NCBI GenBank assembly: GCA_910579115.1
Contig: CAJTSO010000001.1
Location: 14,612-25,098 of the forward strand
Direction: 5' to 3'
DNA from: an uncultured Selenomonadaceae bacterium
GTDB taxonomy: Bacteria; Bacillota; Negativicutes; Selenomonadales; Selenomonadaceae
Length of the DNA stretch: 10,487 nt
Below are positions 1-7,470 of this stretch, in pieces; position 1 is the first letter of the stretch; each line of letters starts with the position of its first letter. The translations under genes and the position numbers were made by a program. The notes below the pieces were generated by a model that saw nothing but the letters and a program-made list of their open reading frames with translations, searched no databases and was not told the origin of the DNA.

Positions 1-30
1 CGCTGGTTTGCCGTTTCTGTTTATAACGTT

Positions 31-1392
31 TTATTTTCGTGGAAGAATTGCCTCGATGGACGAAGCCGCCAGCTTAACGGCTTCGTCCAGCTCCAGCTGA
101 GTGATATTCAAAGCCGGGTTGAAATAGATGATATCCCCCAGAGGCCGCAGGACGATGCCCCGTTTCAGGCCGTACTTATAGATCTCATATCCCAAGCGCT
201 TTTTACTGTCAAAGGGCGTCTTGTTTCCCTTGTCAGCCACCAGCTCGATGGCGTGAATCAGTCCGATGTGGCGGATCTCCCCCACATTCGGATGGTCTCC
301 CAGGACGTCATTCAACCGGTTTGTGAGCCATTTGGAATTTACCGCCAGGTTGGTAAAGACAGGCTGGGTGCGGAAGATATGCTGTACAGCCAGCGCGGCG
401 GCGCATCCCAGGGGATTCCCGGCGTAGGTATGGCTGTGCATGAAGGCCTTATGCTCGCTGTAATCAGCGTAGAAGGCATCGTATATCTTATCGGTAGTTA
501 TCATGACGGACATGGGGAGGTAGCCGCCGGTGAGGCCTTTTGATATGCACATTATATCCGGGGTAATTCCCGCCTTGCCGCAGGCAAACATCTCGCCGGT
601 CCGGCCAAAGCCGGTGGCTATTTCATCCGCAATGAGGAGAACATCGTATTCATCGCAGAGCTTACGAAGCTTTTGCAAATACTTGACCGGATAAATACGC
701 ATCCCGGCGCTGCCCTGAAGCAAGGGCTCCACAATCATTGCCGCCGTCTCGTGAGCGTACTCAGCAAAGACTTTTTCCGCTTGTTCAAAGCAGGGGCAGT
801 CGCAGGTATCCCGGTTGCAGCCATAGGGGCAGCGATAGCAGTCCGGAGCCTCTACATGGATATTTTCCATCATCATGGGCTTATAAATTTTTGCATAGAG
901 ATCCATGCTGCCTACGGACAGAGCCCCGATAGTCTCTCCGTGATAGCCCTCGGTAAGGCACATAAAGCGCTTTTTTCCGCCGCGGCCGGTCTGGTACATA
1001 TACTGGAACGCGATCTTCAGGGCGCACTCCACTGCGGAAGATCCATTATCGTTGTAATGGAATTTGGTCAGTCCCGGCGGAACTATCCTCAGCAGCTCCT
1101 CGGTGAGTTTAATGGCCGGCTCATGGGAAAAATTAGCAAAAATAACGTGCTCCAGCTTATCGATCTGCTTTTTCACAAAATCGTTGATGACAGGATTGCA
1201 GTGTCCCAGGAGATTACACCACCAGGAACCGACGATGTCCAGATATTTATTGCCGTGAACATCGTATAGCCATACGCCCTTTGCCCGGTCAATGACCATC
1301 GGCGGCAAATCCTCATAGTCCTTCATCTGGGAGCAGGGATGCCAGATATGCTCCAGGTCCCGTTTTTCCCAGTTCTCATCAGCTTTCATCAT
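31..1392 (-). CDS. bioA: Adenosylmethionine-8-amino-7-oxononanoate aminotransferase (DAPA synthase)
   Basis: This PLP-dependent class III aminotransferase converts 7-keto-8-aminopelargonate to 7,8-diaminopelargonate in cytosolic biotin synthesis. With the ATG start chosen here it has 453 residues, near the family length. Visible motifs are SWW (56-58, substrate pocket), GYHGET (about 149-154), DEIATGFGRTG (from 256) and the PLP-lysine motif ISKGLTGG with Lys285, then HSHTYAGNPLGC near 319. A cysteine cluster at about 185-201 holds six Cys. An in-frame GTG seven codons upstream (1413) is possible, but the sequence GGGAGAG would then lie inside the gene; it sits 6 bases before the ATG at 1392, so I prefer the ATG. 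The gene follows bioD by 62 bases on the same strand and is probably co-transcribed with it. The usual amino donor is S-adenosylmethionine; some Firmicute BioA proteins use lysine, and I cannot tell which applies. The 30 bases downstream to the window edge show no terminator. Confidence 0.95.
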   Translation of the reverse strand: MMKADENWEKRDLEHIWHPCSQMKDYEDLPPMVIDRAKGVWLYDVHGNKYLDIVGSWWCNLLGHCNPVINDFVKKQIDKLEHVIFANFSHEPAIKLTEELLRIVPPGLTKFHYNDNGSSAVECALKIAFQYMYQTGRGGKKRFMCLTEGYHGETIGALSVGSMDLYAKIYKPMMMENIHVEAPDCYRCPYGCNRDTCDCPCFEQAEKVFAEYAHETAAMIVEPLLQGSAGMRIYPVKYLQKLRKLCDEYDVLLIADEIATGFGRTGEMFACGKAGITPDIMCISKGLTGGYLPMSVMITTDKIYDAFYADYSEHKAFMHSHTYAGNPLGCAAALAVQHIFRTQPVFTNLAVNSKWLTNRLNDVLGDHPNVGEIRHIGLIHAIELVADKGNKTPFDSKKRLGYEIYKYGLKRGIVLRPLGDIIYFNPALNITQLELDEAVKLAASSIEAILPRK

Positions 1393-1398
1393 ACCGAT

Positions 1399-1405
1399 CT
1401 CTCCC
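1399..1405 (-). promoter_or_regulatory. Ribosome binding site that sets the bioA start
   Basis: On the minus strand, GGGAGAG lies 6 bases before the tandem ATG ATG at 1392. It overlaps the codons that would be used if translation began at the upstream GTG (1413), so it favours the shorter protein. Confidence 0.7.
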
Positions 1406-1454
1406 TTTGTCACTTTCTTCTGTTACTTTCGTCGTTTTTTATTTTTTGTCAGTG

Positions 1455-2141
1455 TCAGGCGTACAGGGACGCCAGATATTCCGGATCCATATCCAGTTCC
1501 GTGGCTCCGGGCTCAACAGTGGCAATTACCTTCACTCCCGCAAGCTCTTCAATCATCCGGCGATTATCCTCCTCCATCACATTGCCGGGATGCCAGTTGT
1601 TCAGAATGACTCCCCGGCAGGGAATGTGGCGAAGGTAAAGATGCTCCAGCGTCAGTACCGCGCTGTTTATAGTTCCCAGTCCCGCATCCGCCACGACTAT
1701 TGCCCCTAATTTCAGCTGGCAGACCAGATCATCGATTATCACGTGCTGCTTGTCATCCCAGCGCAGAGGGCAGATGATACCGCCGGAGCCTTCTACCGTC
1801 AGCAGGTCATACTTGTTCAGGGCCTCCTCATAATCCCTGCGGACCTTATGAAAATTTATCGGCTGTCCATTTATTCTGGCCGCCAGATGCGGGGATACCG
1901 CTTCATAATAGGAATAGCTCACCAGCCGGTCCAGCCTCTCGCCGATACCAGCCACTTTATTCACGTAGATGGCATCCCCCGGCAGAAGCGTCCCATCCGG
2001 CCCTTTCTCCGCGCCGGAAATGGCGGCCTTGTAATACCCGGCATTTTTTCCCGCCTCCCTGAGTTTCTTCACAATCAGGGCCGTAACATAAGTTTTTCCC
2101 ACGTCGGTACCGGTTCCGGTAATAAATATTCCTTTGCCCAT
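1455..2141 (-). CDS. bioD: Dethiobiotin synthetase
   Basis: This ATP-dependent enzyme carboxylates and closes the ring of 7,8-diaminopelargonate to give dethiobiotin, the step after BioA and before BioB. The protein has 228 residues, typical for the family. The P-loop GTGTDVGKT is at residues 9-17. The substrate-side lysine is in YKAAISG (Lys38, where E. coli has YKPVASG), and VEGSGG (117-121) matches the family VEGAGG element. A longer open frame reaches back to 2201, but AGGAGG with 6 bases of spacing stands directly before the ATG at 2141, and the P-loop then falls at its normal distance from the N-terminus. It is the first gene of a bioD-bioA operon, read from the promoter at 2173-2201 next to a BirA-like operator, so biotin repression is likely. 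Confidence 0.95.
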   Translation of the reverse strand: MGKGIFITGTGTDVGKTYVTALIVKKLREAGKNAGYYKAAISGAEKGPDGTLLPGDAIYVNKVAGIGERLDRLVSYSYYEAVSPHLAARINGQPINFHKVRRDYEEALNKYDLLTVEGSGGIICPLRWDDKQHVIIDDLVCQLKLGAIVVADAGLGTINSAVLTLEHLYLRHIPCRGVILNNWHPGNVMEEDNRRMIEELAGVKVIATVEPGATELDMDPEYLASLYA

Positions 2142-2172
2142 AATCCGCCTCCTAAAATAAATACTACCTGTA

Positions 2173-2201
2173 ATAATAAAACCATCAACCCTTATTGTCA
2201 A
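2173..2201 (-). promoter_or_regulatory. Sigma-A type promoter of bioD-bioA
   Basis: On the minus strand the -35 is TTGACA (2196-2201, perfect), the spacer is 17 bases and the -10 is TATTAT (2173-2178). The start of transcription should fall near 2166, leaving a short leader of about 25 bases with the AGGAGG ribosome site. Confidence 0.8.
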
Positions 2202-2226
2202 CCAAGTTGATTAATTCGGTTTACCG
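2195..2226. promoter_or_regulatory. Putative BirA (biotin repressor) operator
   Basis: TTGTCAACC (2195-2203), a 14-base gap and GGTTTACCG (2218-2226) form an imperfect inverted repeat. The known BirA operator pattern is TTGTAAACC, 14-16 bases, GGTTTACAA: the left arm matches 8 of 9 bases and the right arm 7 of 9. The left arm covers the -35 of the bioD promoter, so binding would block polymerase. A second, overlapping dyad (ATCAAC at 2184-2189, GTTGAT at 2206-2211, gap 16) could be part of the same site. No birA gene is in the window; the assignment rests on sequence and on position before bioD. Confidence 0.65.
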
Positions 2227-2250
2227 ATTGGCAAAATCTTTCCCCGCTGT

Positions 2251-2279
2251 TTGCACACGCTCAGGATTGTTGATATAAT
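2251..2279 (+). promoter_or_regulatory. Extended -10 promoter for the exported protein gene
   Basis: The -35 is TTGCAC (2251-2256), the spacer is 17 bases and the -10 is a perfect TATAAT (2274-2279) preceded by TGA, giving the TGn extended -10 form. Transcription should begin near 2286, about 36 bases before the ATG at 2322. It diverges from the bioD promoter. Confidence 0.8.
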
Positions 2280-2321
2280 GTAGCGGTACTGTATCAGTAA
2301 AGATCCATCGGAGGAATAACA

Positions 2322-2921
2322 ATGAAAATTTTCGGTCTGAAAAAGCCTTTGGCCATTGCGGCCGTTTCCGCCGCTACCTTTGGCTCTTTTGCTTTGGCTG
2401 CGCCAGCTTACGCGGAGGAAGCGCCGGCCCAGGCAGTCGTAGATACTGCCAATCCTGTTAAAACCTATGAGGATATTCCTACTCTCCAGAAAGCTCTGGG
2501 ATTCCCGGTTCTCTACCTCCCCGGCGATCTGTACCGGGCTTATGACCCTGCGGTAATTATATCAGCCATCGGCGGCCGGGTCTCTGACCTCCGCTTTGTC
2601 AATCAGATAGACAGCAGCGAATTGATGGTCCGCACTGCCCTCCGTTACGACAGCGGCCTTGACGACATCAGCGGTTTTGTCGGCTATGAGTGGGCTACTA
2701 CTCAGCTTCTCAGTTCCGATCTGGTCACGGTAGATATCTGCTCCACCGACCATGGCAGCTACGCGGCCCGCTGGGTCCGGGGCAACTTCGCCTTTGCCAT
2801 TGCCATGAGCAATACCACCTCGGAGGATTTTGGCCGGGTGCTCAAGAGCTTCTTCATCACCTCCGCCAAATTTGCCCACCGCTTCGCCCGGATCAAGACG
2901 GCCCAACACCGGCCTCAATAA
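2322..2921 (+). CDS. Exported protein of unknown function (weak DUF4367-like pattern)
   Basis: The 199-residue protein begins with a clear Sec signal peptide: two lysines at 7-8, a hydrophobic stretch at about 10-26 and the AYA cleavage motif ending at residue 31, so the mature part is about 168 residues. There is no lipobox cysteine and no further membrane segment. After a Glu/Ala-rich linker the sequence carries GFPVLYLPGD (60-69), repeated beta-like stretches, ISGF (116-119), and AARWVRGNFAFAI (148-160). That order recalls DUF4367-type extracytoplasmic domains, but this is from memory and weak. GGAGG lies 7 bases before the ATG. It has its own strong promoter, and the NifX-like gene starts only 44 bases after its stop with no terminator between, so the two are likely co-transcribed. 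The role is unknown; a single Cys at 140 is not enough to suggest redox chemistry. Confidence 0.8.
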   Translation: MKIFGLKKPLAIAAVSAATFGSFALAAPAYAEEAPAQAVVDTANPVKTYEDIPTLQKALGFPVLYLPGDLYRAYDPAVIISAIGGRVSDLRFVNQIDSSELMVRTALRYDSGLDDISGFVGYEWATTQLLSSDLVTVDICSTDHGSYAARWVRGNFAFAIAMSNTTSEDFGRVLKSFFITSAKFAHRFARIKTAQHRPQ

Positions 2922-2965
2922 AAAGCGAGAATCGGCCGTAATCATAATCGAAAGGAGAAATCAGC

Positions 2966-3337
2966 ATGAAAATTGCAGTCACTTACGAAAACGGCGAGAT
3001 ATTCCAGCACTTCGGCCACACGGAGCAGTTCAAGGTCTATGATGTGGCAGACGGCAAAGTAGTCTCCAGCCGGGTAGTGAGTACAAACGGCAGCGGCCAC
3101 GGCGCTCTGGCCGGTGTACTCAGTGACCTTCAGGTGGACACCCTGATCTGCGGCGGCATTGGCGGCGGCGCCAAAGAGGCGCTGGCGGCGGCGGGCATCA
3201 AGCTGTACGGCGGCGTCAGCGGCAAGGCGGATGAGGCGGTAGAGGCTCTGCTGACCGGGAGTCTTAGCTTTGACCCCAATATCCGCTGCGATCACCACCA
3301 CGAGGATGAACCCCACGCCTGCGGCCGTCACGCCTGA
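2966..3337 (+). CDS. NifX/NifB-type dinitrogenase iron-molybdenum cofactor family protein
   Basis: This 123-residue protein has the single-domain NifX/NifB C-terminal fold: MKIAVTYENGEIFQHFGHTEQF at the start (given here as two parts, residues 1-11 and 12-22), ICGGIGGGAKEAL (61-73), and GVSGKADEAVEALL (83-96). The tail from residue 108 is metal-ligand rich, with CDHHHEDEPHACGRH containing two Cys and five His. Family members bind or carry iron-sulfur or Fe-Mo cofactor precursors in nitrogen fixers, but stand-alone copies with such tails are common in anaerobes lacking nitrogenase, where the role is unclear. AAAGGAG lies 8 bases before the ATG. No other nif gene is in view, so I would not infer nitrogen fixation. 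It sits between an exported protein and a thioredoxin/thioredoxin reductase, which suggests metal or redox handling, but that is inference. Confidence 0.88.
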   Translation: MKIAVTYENGEIFQHFGHTEQFKVYDVADGKVVSSRVVSTNGSGHGALAGVLSDLQVDTLICGGIGGGAKEALAAAGIKLYGGVSGKADEAVEALLTGSLSFDPNIRCDHHHEDEPHACGRHA

Positions 3338-3379
3338 GGCGGGAAATAATAAGCAGCTGGTACCTGTTCACTTAGTATT

Positions 3380-3396
3380 CGACGGCTCGGCCGTTG
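3380..3396. other. Small hairpin before the thioredoxin fusion gene
   Basis: In the 100-base gap after the NifX-like gene, CGACGGC (3380-3386) pairs with GCCGTTG (3390-3396) across a 3-base loop, with one G-U pair. There is no T-run after it, so it is not a convincing terminator. I see no good promoter in this gap either, so the downstream gene may be read from 2251-2279, with the hairpin tuning expression. Confidence 0.35.
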
Positions 3397-3437
3397 TAAC
3401 GATTTGTCCCTAAGGAAAGCGAAAGGAGCGATGACCT

Positions 3438-4697
3438 ATGTCAATTTTGGATATGAATGCAGAAAGCTATCGGAAGTACACTCAGGCAGAAAAACCGGTG
3501 CTGGTGGAGTTTTCCGCTCCCTGGTGCGTATACTGCCGCCGTCTGGCTCCCGCCTTGGAAGTTGTGGCCAGAGAATACCAGGACACACTGGTATTCGGCG
3601 CCATCAACATAGATGAAGAGCCTGAGCTGGCTCAAGCCGAGAAGATCGAGCTGGTCCCGACCCTGCGGATCTACCAGGGGGGCAAGGTTCTCGGCTCCGT
3701 CGTCGCCCCGGAATCAAAAGCCCAGCTGGTATCGTTCATTGAGGAAACGATTCAGCACCGGGAACAGGAGGAAAGCACTGCGGAGCATGTCTATGATATG
3801 CTCGTGGTGGGGGGAGGCCCCGGAGGCTACACAGCCGCTCTTTACGCCGCCAGGGCGGGCCTTGACACCGCAGTGCTGGAGAAGCTGTCTGCCGGCGGCC
3901 AGATGGCCCTGACAGATCAGGTGGACAATTATCCCGGCTTTGAGAACGGCATCGAGGGCTTCTCTTTAGGAGAAAAGATGAAGCGGCAGGCCGAGCGTTT
4001 TGGCGTCGAGACAAAACTTACCGAGGTGCTGTCTCTCCAACTGTCTGATAAGGTGAAGAAGGTAGACACCAGCGAAGGTCTTCTTTACGCCAGGACCATT
4101 GTCTTTGCCACCGGCGCAAATCCCCGGGAGCTGGGGATTGACGGTGAAAAGGAGCTCACCGGCAAAGGCGTAAACTACTGCGCGGCCTGTGACGGAATGT
4201 TCTACAAGGACAAAACCGTTGTTGTCGTAGGCGGTGGTAATACTGCCGCCGCCGATGCCCTGCTCCTCTCCCGCATCTGCAAAAAGGTAATCATCGTCCA
4301 CCGCCGGGATACTTTGCGGGCCACAAAAATCTACCATGAACCGCTGATGGCAAAAGAAAATGTGGAGTTCTGCTGGGACAGCACGGTTATAGAGCTGCTC
4401 CACGGCGAGAAGGTCACCGGTGTCCGGCTGCGGAATGTGAAAACCGAAGAGGAACGCATCCTTGACTGTGACGGGGTATTTATCAGCATCGGCCGGAAAC
4501 CTTCCACCGAATTGGTGAAGGGCCAGCTTGAGATTGACCCGGCAGGCTATGTGGTTGCCGACGAGAGTACTCGAACCAATATCCCCGGCGTGTTCGCCGT
4601 GGGAGACGTCCGCACGAAAGCCCTGCGTCAGATAGTGACCGCGGTAGCCGACGGCGCTGTGGCTGTTCATTACGCCGAAGAATATCTGATAGGATGA
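3438..4697 (+). CDS. Thioredoxin-thioredoxin reductase fusion (thioredoxin domain first)
   Basis: One 419-residue chain combines two cytosolic redox modules. Residues 1-105 are a thioredoxin domain with VEFSAPWCVYC (active-site Cys30 and Cys33) and the cis-proline loop VPTL (Pro74). A charged linker at about 106-118 follows. Residues 119-419 form a low-molecular-weight thioredoxin reductase: FAD motif GGGPGG (125-130), redox pair CAACDG (Cys248, Cys251), NADPH motif GGGNTAAADAL (265-275), HRRDTLRA (288-295, the basic residues that select NADPH) and the C-terminal FAD motif FAVGDVRTKALRQI. The reductase would pass electrons from NADPH to the attached thioredoxin. AAAGGAG lies 9 bases before the ATG at 3438; an ATG at 3431 is in another frame. 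Known fusions (M. leprae, plant/cyanobacterial NTRC) have the thioredoxin at the C-terminus; AhpF has a double thioredoxin-fold N-terminus. This single N-terminal domain is too short for AhpF. Confidence 0.93.
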   Translation: MSILDMNAESYRKYTQAEKPVLVEFSAPWCVYCRRLAPALEVVAREYQDTLVFGAINIDEEPELAQAEKIELVPTLRIYQGGKVLGSVVAPESKAQLVSFIEETIQHREQEESTAEHVYDMLVVGGGPGGYTAALYAARAGLDTAVLEKLSAGGQMALTDQVDNYPGFENGIEGFSLGEKMKRQAERFGVETKLTEVLSLQLSDKVKKVDTSEGLLYARTIVFATGANPRELGIDGEKELTGKGVNYCAACDGMFYKDKTVVVVGGGNTAAADALLLSRICKKVIIVHRRDTLRATKIYHEPLMAKENVEFCWDSTVIELLHGEKVTGVRLRNVKTEEERILDCDGVFISIGRKPSTELVKGQLEIDPAGYVVADESTRTNIPGVFAVGDVRTKALRQIVTAVADGAVAVHYAEEYLIG

Positions 4698-4775
4698 GCG
4701 CAGTATAAGGGGCTAATAAAAACAGGTCTCTTTCAGAACGGCGGATGCAGCCTGAAAAAGCCTGTAAGCTGTGAT

Positions 4776-4821
4776 AAAAATGCCCTGCCGTGACGGATCT
4801 CCGCCACGGCAGGGCATTTTT
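4776..4821. terminator. Bidirectional terminator between the fusion gene and alaS
   Basis: A perfect 13-base stem (4780-4792 with 4805-4817, core TGCCCTGCCGTG) with a 12-base loop is flanked by an A-run on the left and a T-run on the right. It therefore ends transcripts from both sides: the plus-strand fusion gene and the convergent minus-strand alaS. Confidence 0.93.
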
Positions 4822-4842
4822 TATTTCTCTATTTTATTTCAA

Positions 4843-7470
4843 TTACACGCCCAGCGTTCCCCTGACGATCTCGCCAGCCTTCTCAAAGGCTTCCTTCAGT
4901 TTCTCCGGGTTCTTACCGCCGGCCTGAGCCATATCTGGACGGCCTCCGCCGTTACCGCCAACTACCTGAGCCGCCTCCTTTACCAGCTTACCGGCATGGA
5001 TGCCTCTTTTAATTGCTTCCTTGGAAACCTTGGCAGCGAAGGTAACCTTGCTTTCCTCTACATTCGCCAAAAGGACAATACCATTGGTCATCTGCTCCAG
5101 CACCATATCGGCCATATGGCGGATATGGTCTATGGACTCGGCGTTGACCCTGCCCATGGCCAGAGCAATATCGCCATATTTCTTCATGCCCATAACCAGA
5201 TTCTGAGCGTCCAGCTTTTCCTGAACCGCATTGAAGGCCGCAATTTTCTGAGCCATTTCCTTGTGTTCAGCCACCAGCCCTTTCAGCTTGGCCACCACAT
5301 CCTCAGGACGGGCCTTGAGGATTTCAGCCGCCTCTTTGACCGCAGCCTCCTGACGGCGGGCATAGTCGAGAGCCGCCTGACCGGTTATAGCCTCGATACG
5401 GCGGACGCCGGCGGCCACGCCGGATTCACTGACGATCTTGAAGAGGCCGATCTGGCCGATATTCTTTACATGGGAACCGCCGCAAAGCTCCATGGAGAAG
5501 CCGGGAACCGTAACGACCCGAACGACGTCCCCGTACTTCTCGCCAAAGAGAGCCATCGCTCCCTTCTCCCGGGCGGCTGCCTGGGCCATCTCCTCCACTT
5601 CCACGTCAATTCCCTTGAGGATCTCCTCATTTACCAGTTCCTCAACATCGGCCAGCTGCTGAGGAGTAATCGGCTCAAAGTTGGAGAAGTCAAAGCGCAG
5701 GCGCTCCGGGGTCACAAGGGAGCCTGCCTGATTGACCTGATCGCCAACCACCTTCTTCAGGGCTGCCTGAAGGAGATGGGTCGCCGTATGGTTCCGGGCA
5801 GAAGCCAGCTTCAACTGACCGTTGATTTCGATTTTTACCTTATCGCCCACTTTGATCTGCCCTTCAGCCACGTAAGCGATATGATAAACGGTGCCATCCG
5901 GCAGCTTCCTGGCATTGGCAATCTCCAGACGGCCAAATTCACTCTTCATGAGGCCCGCGTCGCCTACCTGCCCGCCCCCTTCCGCATAGAAGGGAGTAAC
6001 ATCAAGGATAACGCCGGCTTCCTCCCCGTCGGAAAGCTCATCCACCAGCCCGCCATCCTTCCAGATAGCGACTACCTTTGCCTCGGTGGCCTTCTCATCC
6101 CGCCGGAGATTGGAAATATCTATGCCGGTAAGGTCAGGAACAGCCACCCGCTGATTATCCTGACGGGCCTCCCGGGCCCGGGTCCGCTGGGTTTCCATTG
6201 CCCCGTCAAAACCCGCCTTGTCCAAGGTCAGCCCATTGTCCGCAAGGATTTCCGCAGTCAGCTCCCATGGGAAGCCAAAGGTATCATAAAGCTTGAAGCC
6301 CAGCTCCCCGTCAAGGGCCTGCTTGCCGGAGGCTTTCAGATCGGAAATGTAGCCGTCGAGGATTTCCATGCCCTGATTGAGGGTCTCGTGAAAACGCTCC
6401 TCCTCCAGGCTGATAACCTTTTTAATGTAATCCTGACGGGCAGAGAGCGCCTCAAAACCGGCGGCGCCCTCATAAATTTTGATAACGGCCTCAACCGCTC
6501 CGGCCAGGAAGCTGCCGGTGATACCCAGCATACGGCCATGCCGGACAGCACGGCGGAGAATGCGGCGCAGGACGTAGCCCCGGCCCTCGTTGGAGGGCAG
6601 GATGCCATCCATAATCATGACGCTCATGCTGCGGGCATGATCGGCAATAACCTTCAGGGAAATATCGTCCTGGGAATTTGCCCCGTACTCCTTGCCGCAG
6701 ACCCCGGCGGTATATTCAATGATAGGGAAAAGGAGATCAGTCTCAAAATTGGAGGGTTTCCCCTGAAGGACGGAAGCCAGCCGCTCAAGACCGGCTCCCG
6801 TGTCGATGTTCTTCTTGGCCAGCGGCAGATATTCCCCGTCCTCAGTGCGGTCGAACTGGGTAAAGACCAGGTTCCAGATCTCCAGGTAGCGGTCGCAGTC
6901 GCAGCCCACGCCGCAGGTGGGCTGTCCGCAGCCCCGGTCGGCCCCAAGGTCAATGTAAATCTCCGAGTCCGGGCCGCAGGGGCCGGGACCGATCTCCCAG
7001 AAGTTATCCTCCAGCTTGACGATATGATCCGGGAGGAAGCCGGGCTGCTGCTTCCAGATTTCCACCGCCTCCTCATCCTTCGGGTAGACGGTAACATAAA
7101 GCTTATCCTTGGGCATCTCCAATACCTCGGTCAGGAACTCCCAGGCCCAGGGAATAGCCTCCGCCTTGAAGTAATCACCGAAGGAGAAATTGCCCAGCAT
7201 TTCAAAAAAGGTCTGATGGCGGGCAGTACGGCCCACATTTTCAATATCGCCGGTGCGAACGCAGCGCTGGCTGGTAGTGATCCGGGCGCGAGGCGGCTTC
7301 ATCTTGCCGGTAAAAAACGGCTTAAAGGGAGCCATACCGGCGCCAATCATCAGCAGGGTCGGATCATTTTCCGGAATCAGAGAAGCGCTGTCCAAGCGAA
7401 GGTGACCCTTCTTCTCAGCAAAAAAATTCAAATAAGCTTCCCGAAGCTCATTACCAGATAAGTTCTTCAA
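4843..7470 (-). CDS. alaS: Alanyl-tRNA synthetase
   Basis: This cytosolic enzyme charges tRNA-Ala. With the TTG start chosen here it has 875 residues, the usual length. The order is complete: class II catalytic domain starting with NLSGNELREAYLNFF, including MGAGMAPFKP-type motif 1 region (IGAGMAPFKPFF) and the cysteine-rich CGQPTCGVGCDCD element (about 181-193); the tRNA-recognition middle; the editing domain with zinc motifs HTATH (561-565) and CGGSH (663-667), which clears mis-charged Ser/Gly; and the C-Ala domain with GGNGGGRPDMAQAGG near the end. Open frame continues 30 codons upstream to a GTG at 7560, but that stretch is unlike AlaS N-termini. GGGGG stands 8 bases before TTG at 7470. 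It has its own promoter and leader, and ends just before the shared terminator. No catalytic or editing residue appears missing. Confidence 0.96.
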   Translation of the reverse strand: MKNLSGNELREAYLNFFAEKKGHLRLDSASLIPENDPTLLMIGAGMAPFKPFFTGKMKPPRARITTSQRCVRTGDIENVGRTARHQTFFEMLGNFSFGDYFKAEAIPWAWEFLTEVLEMPKDKLYVTVYPKDEEAVEIWKQQPGFLPDHIVKLEDNFWEIGPGPCGPDSEIYIDLGADRGCGQPTCGVGCDCDRYLEIWNLVFTQFDRTEDGEYLPLAKKNIDTGAGLERLASVLQGKPSNFETDLLFPIIEYTAGVCGKEYGANSQDDISLKVIADHARSMSVMIMDGILPSNEGRGYVLRRILRRAVRHGRMLGITGSFLAGAVEAVIKIYEGAAGFEALSARQDYIKKVISLEEERFHETLNQGMEILDGYISDLKASGKQALDGELGFKLYDTFGFPWELTAEILADNGLTLDKAGFDGAMETQRTRAREARQDNQRVAVPDLTGIDISNLRRDEKATEAKVVAIWKDGGLVDELSDGEEAGVILDVTPFYAEGGGQVGDAGLMKSEFGRLEIANARKLPDGTVYHIAYVAEGQIKVGDKVKIEINGQLKLASARNHTATHLLQAALKKVVGDQVNQAGSLVTPERLRFDFSNFEPITPQQLADVEELVNEEILKGIDVEVEEMAQAAAREKGAMALFGEKYGDVVRVVTVPGFSMELCGGSHVKNIGQIGLFKIVSESGVAAGVRRIEAITGQAALDYARRQEAAVKEAAEILKARPEDVVAKLKGLVAEHKEMAQKIAAFNAVQEKLDAQNLVMGMKKYGDIALAMGRVNAESIDHIRHMADMVLEQMTNGIVLLANVEESKVTFAAKVSKEAIKRGIHAGKLVKEAAQVVGGNGGGRPDMAQAGGKNPEKLKEAFEKAGEIVRGTLGV

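Noticed and set aside
2166..2172. CCTGTAA near the bioD transcript start, the same heptamer as in the dcuB inverted repeat
   Set aside because: Only one arm is present, and a given 7-base word is expected about once by chance in a window of this size counting both strands.
2966..3337. Evidence of a nitrogen-fixation cluster
   Set aside because: Only one NifX-like domain protein is present and no nifH, nifD, nifK or nifB is near; such stand-alone proteins are common in non-fixing anaerobes.
3404..3616. Short open frame overlapping the start of the thioredoxin fusion gene
   Set aside because: It is in another frame over a strongly coding region and shares the same ribosome site; the fusion protein's thioredoxin domain begins properly at 3438.
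4771..7461. An 896-codon open frame on the plus strand opposite alaS
   Set aside because: It mirrors the alaS frame almost end to end, starts inside the terminator hairpin, and its translation shows no recognisable domain. The biased codon use of alaS explains the absence of stops; AlaS itself is unmistakable.
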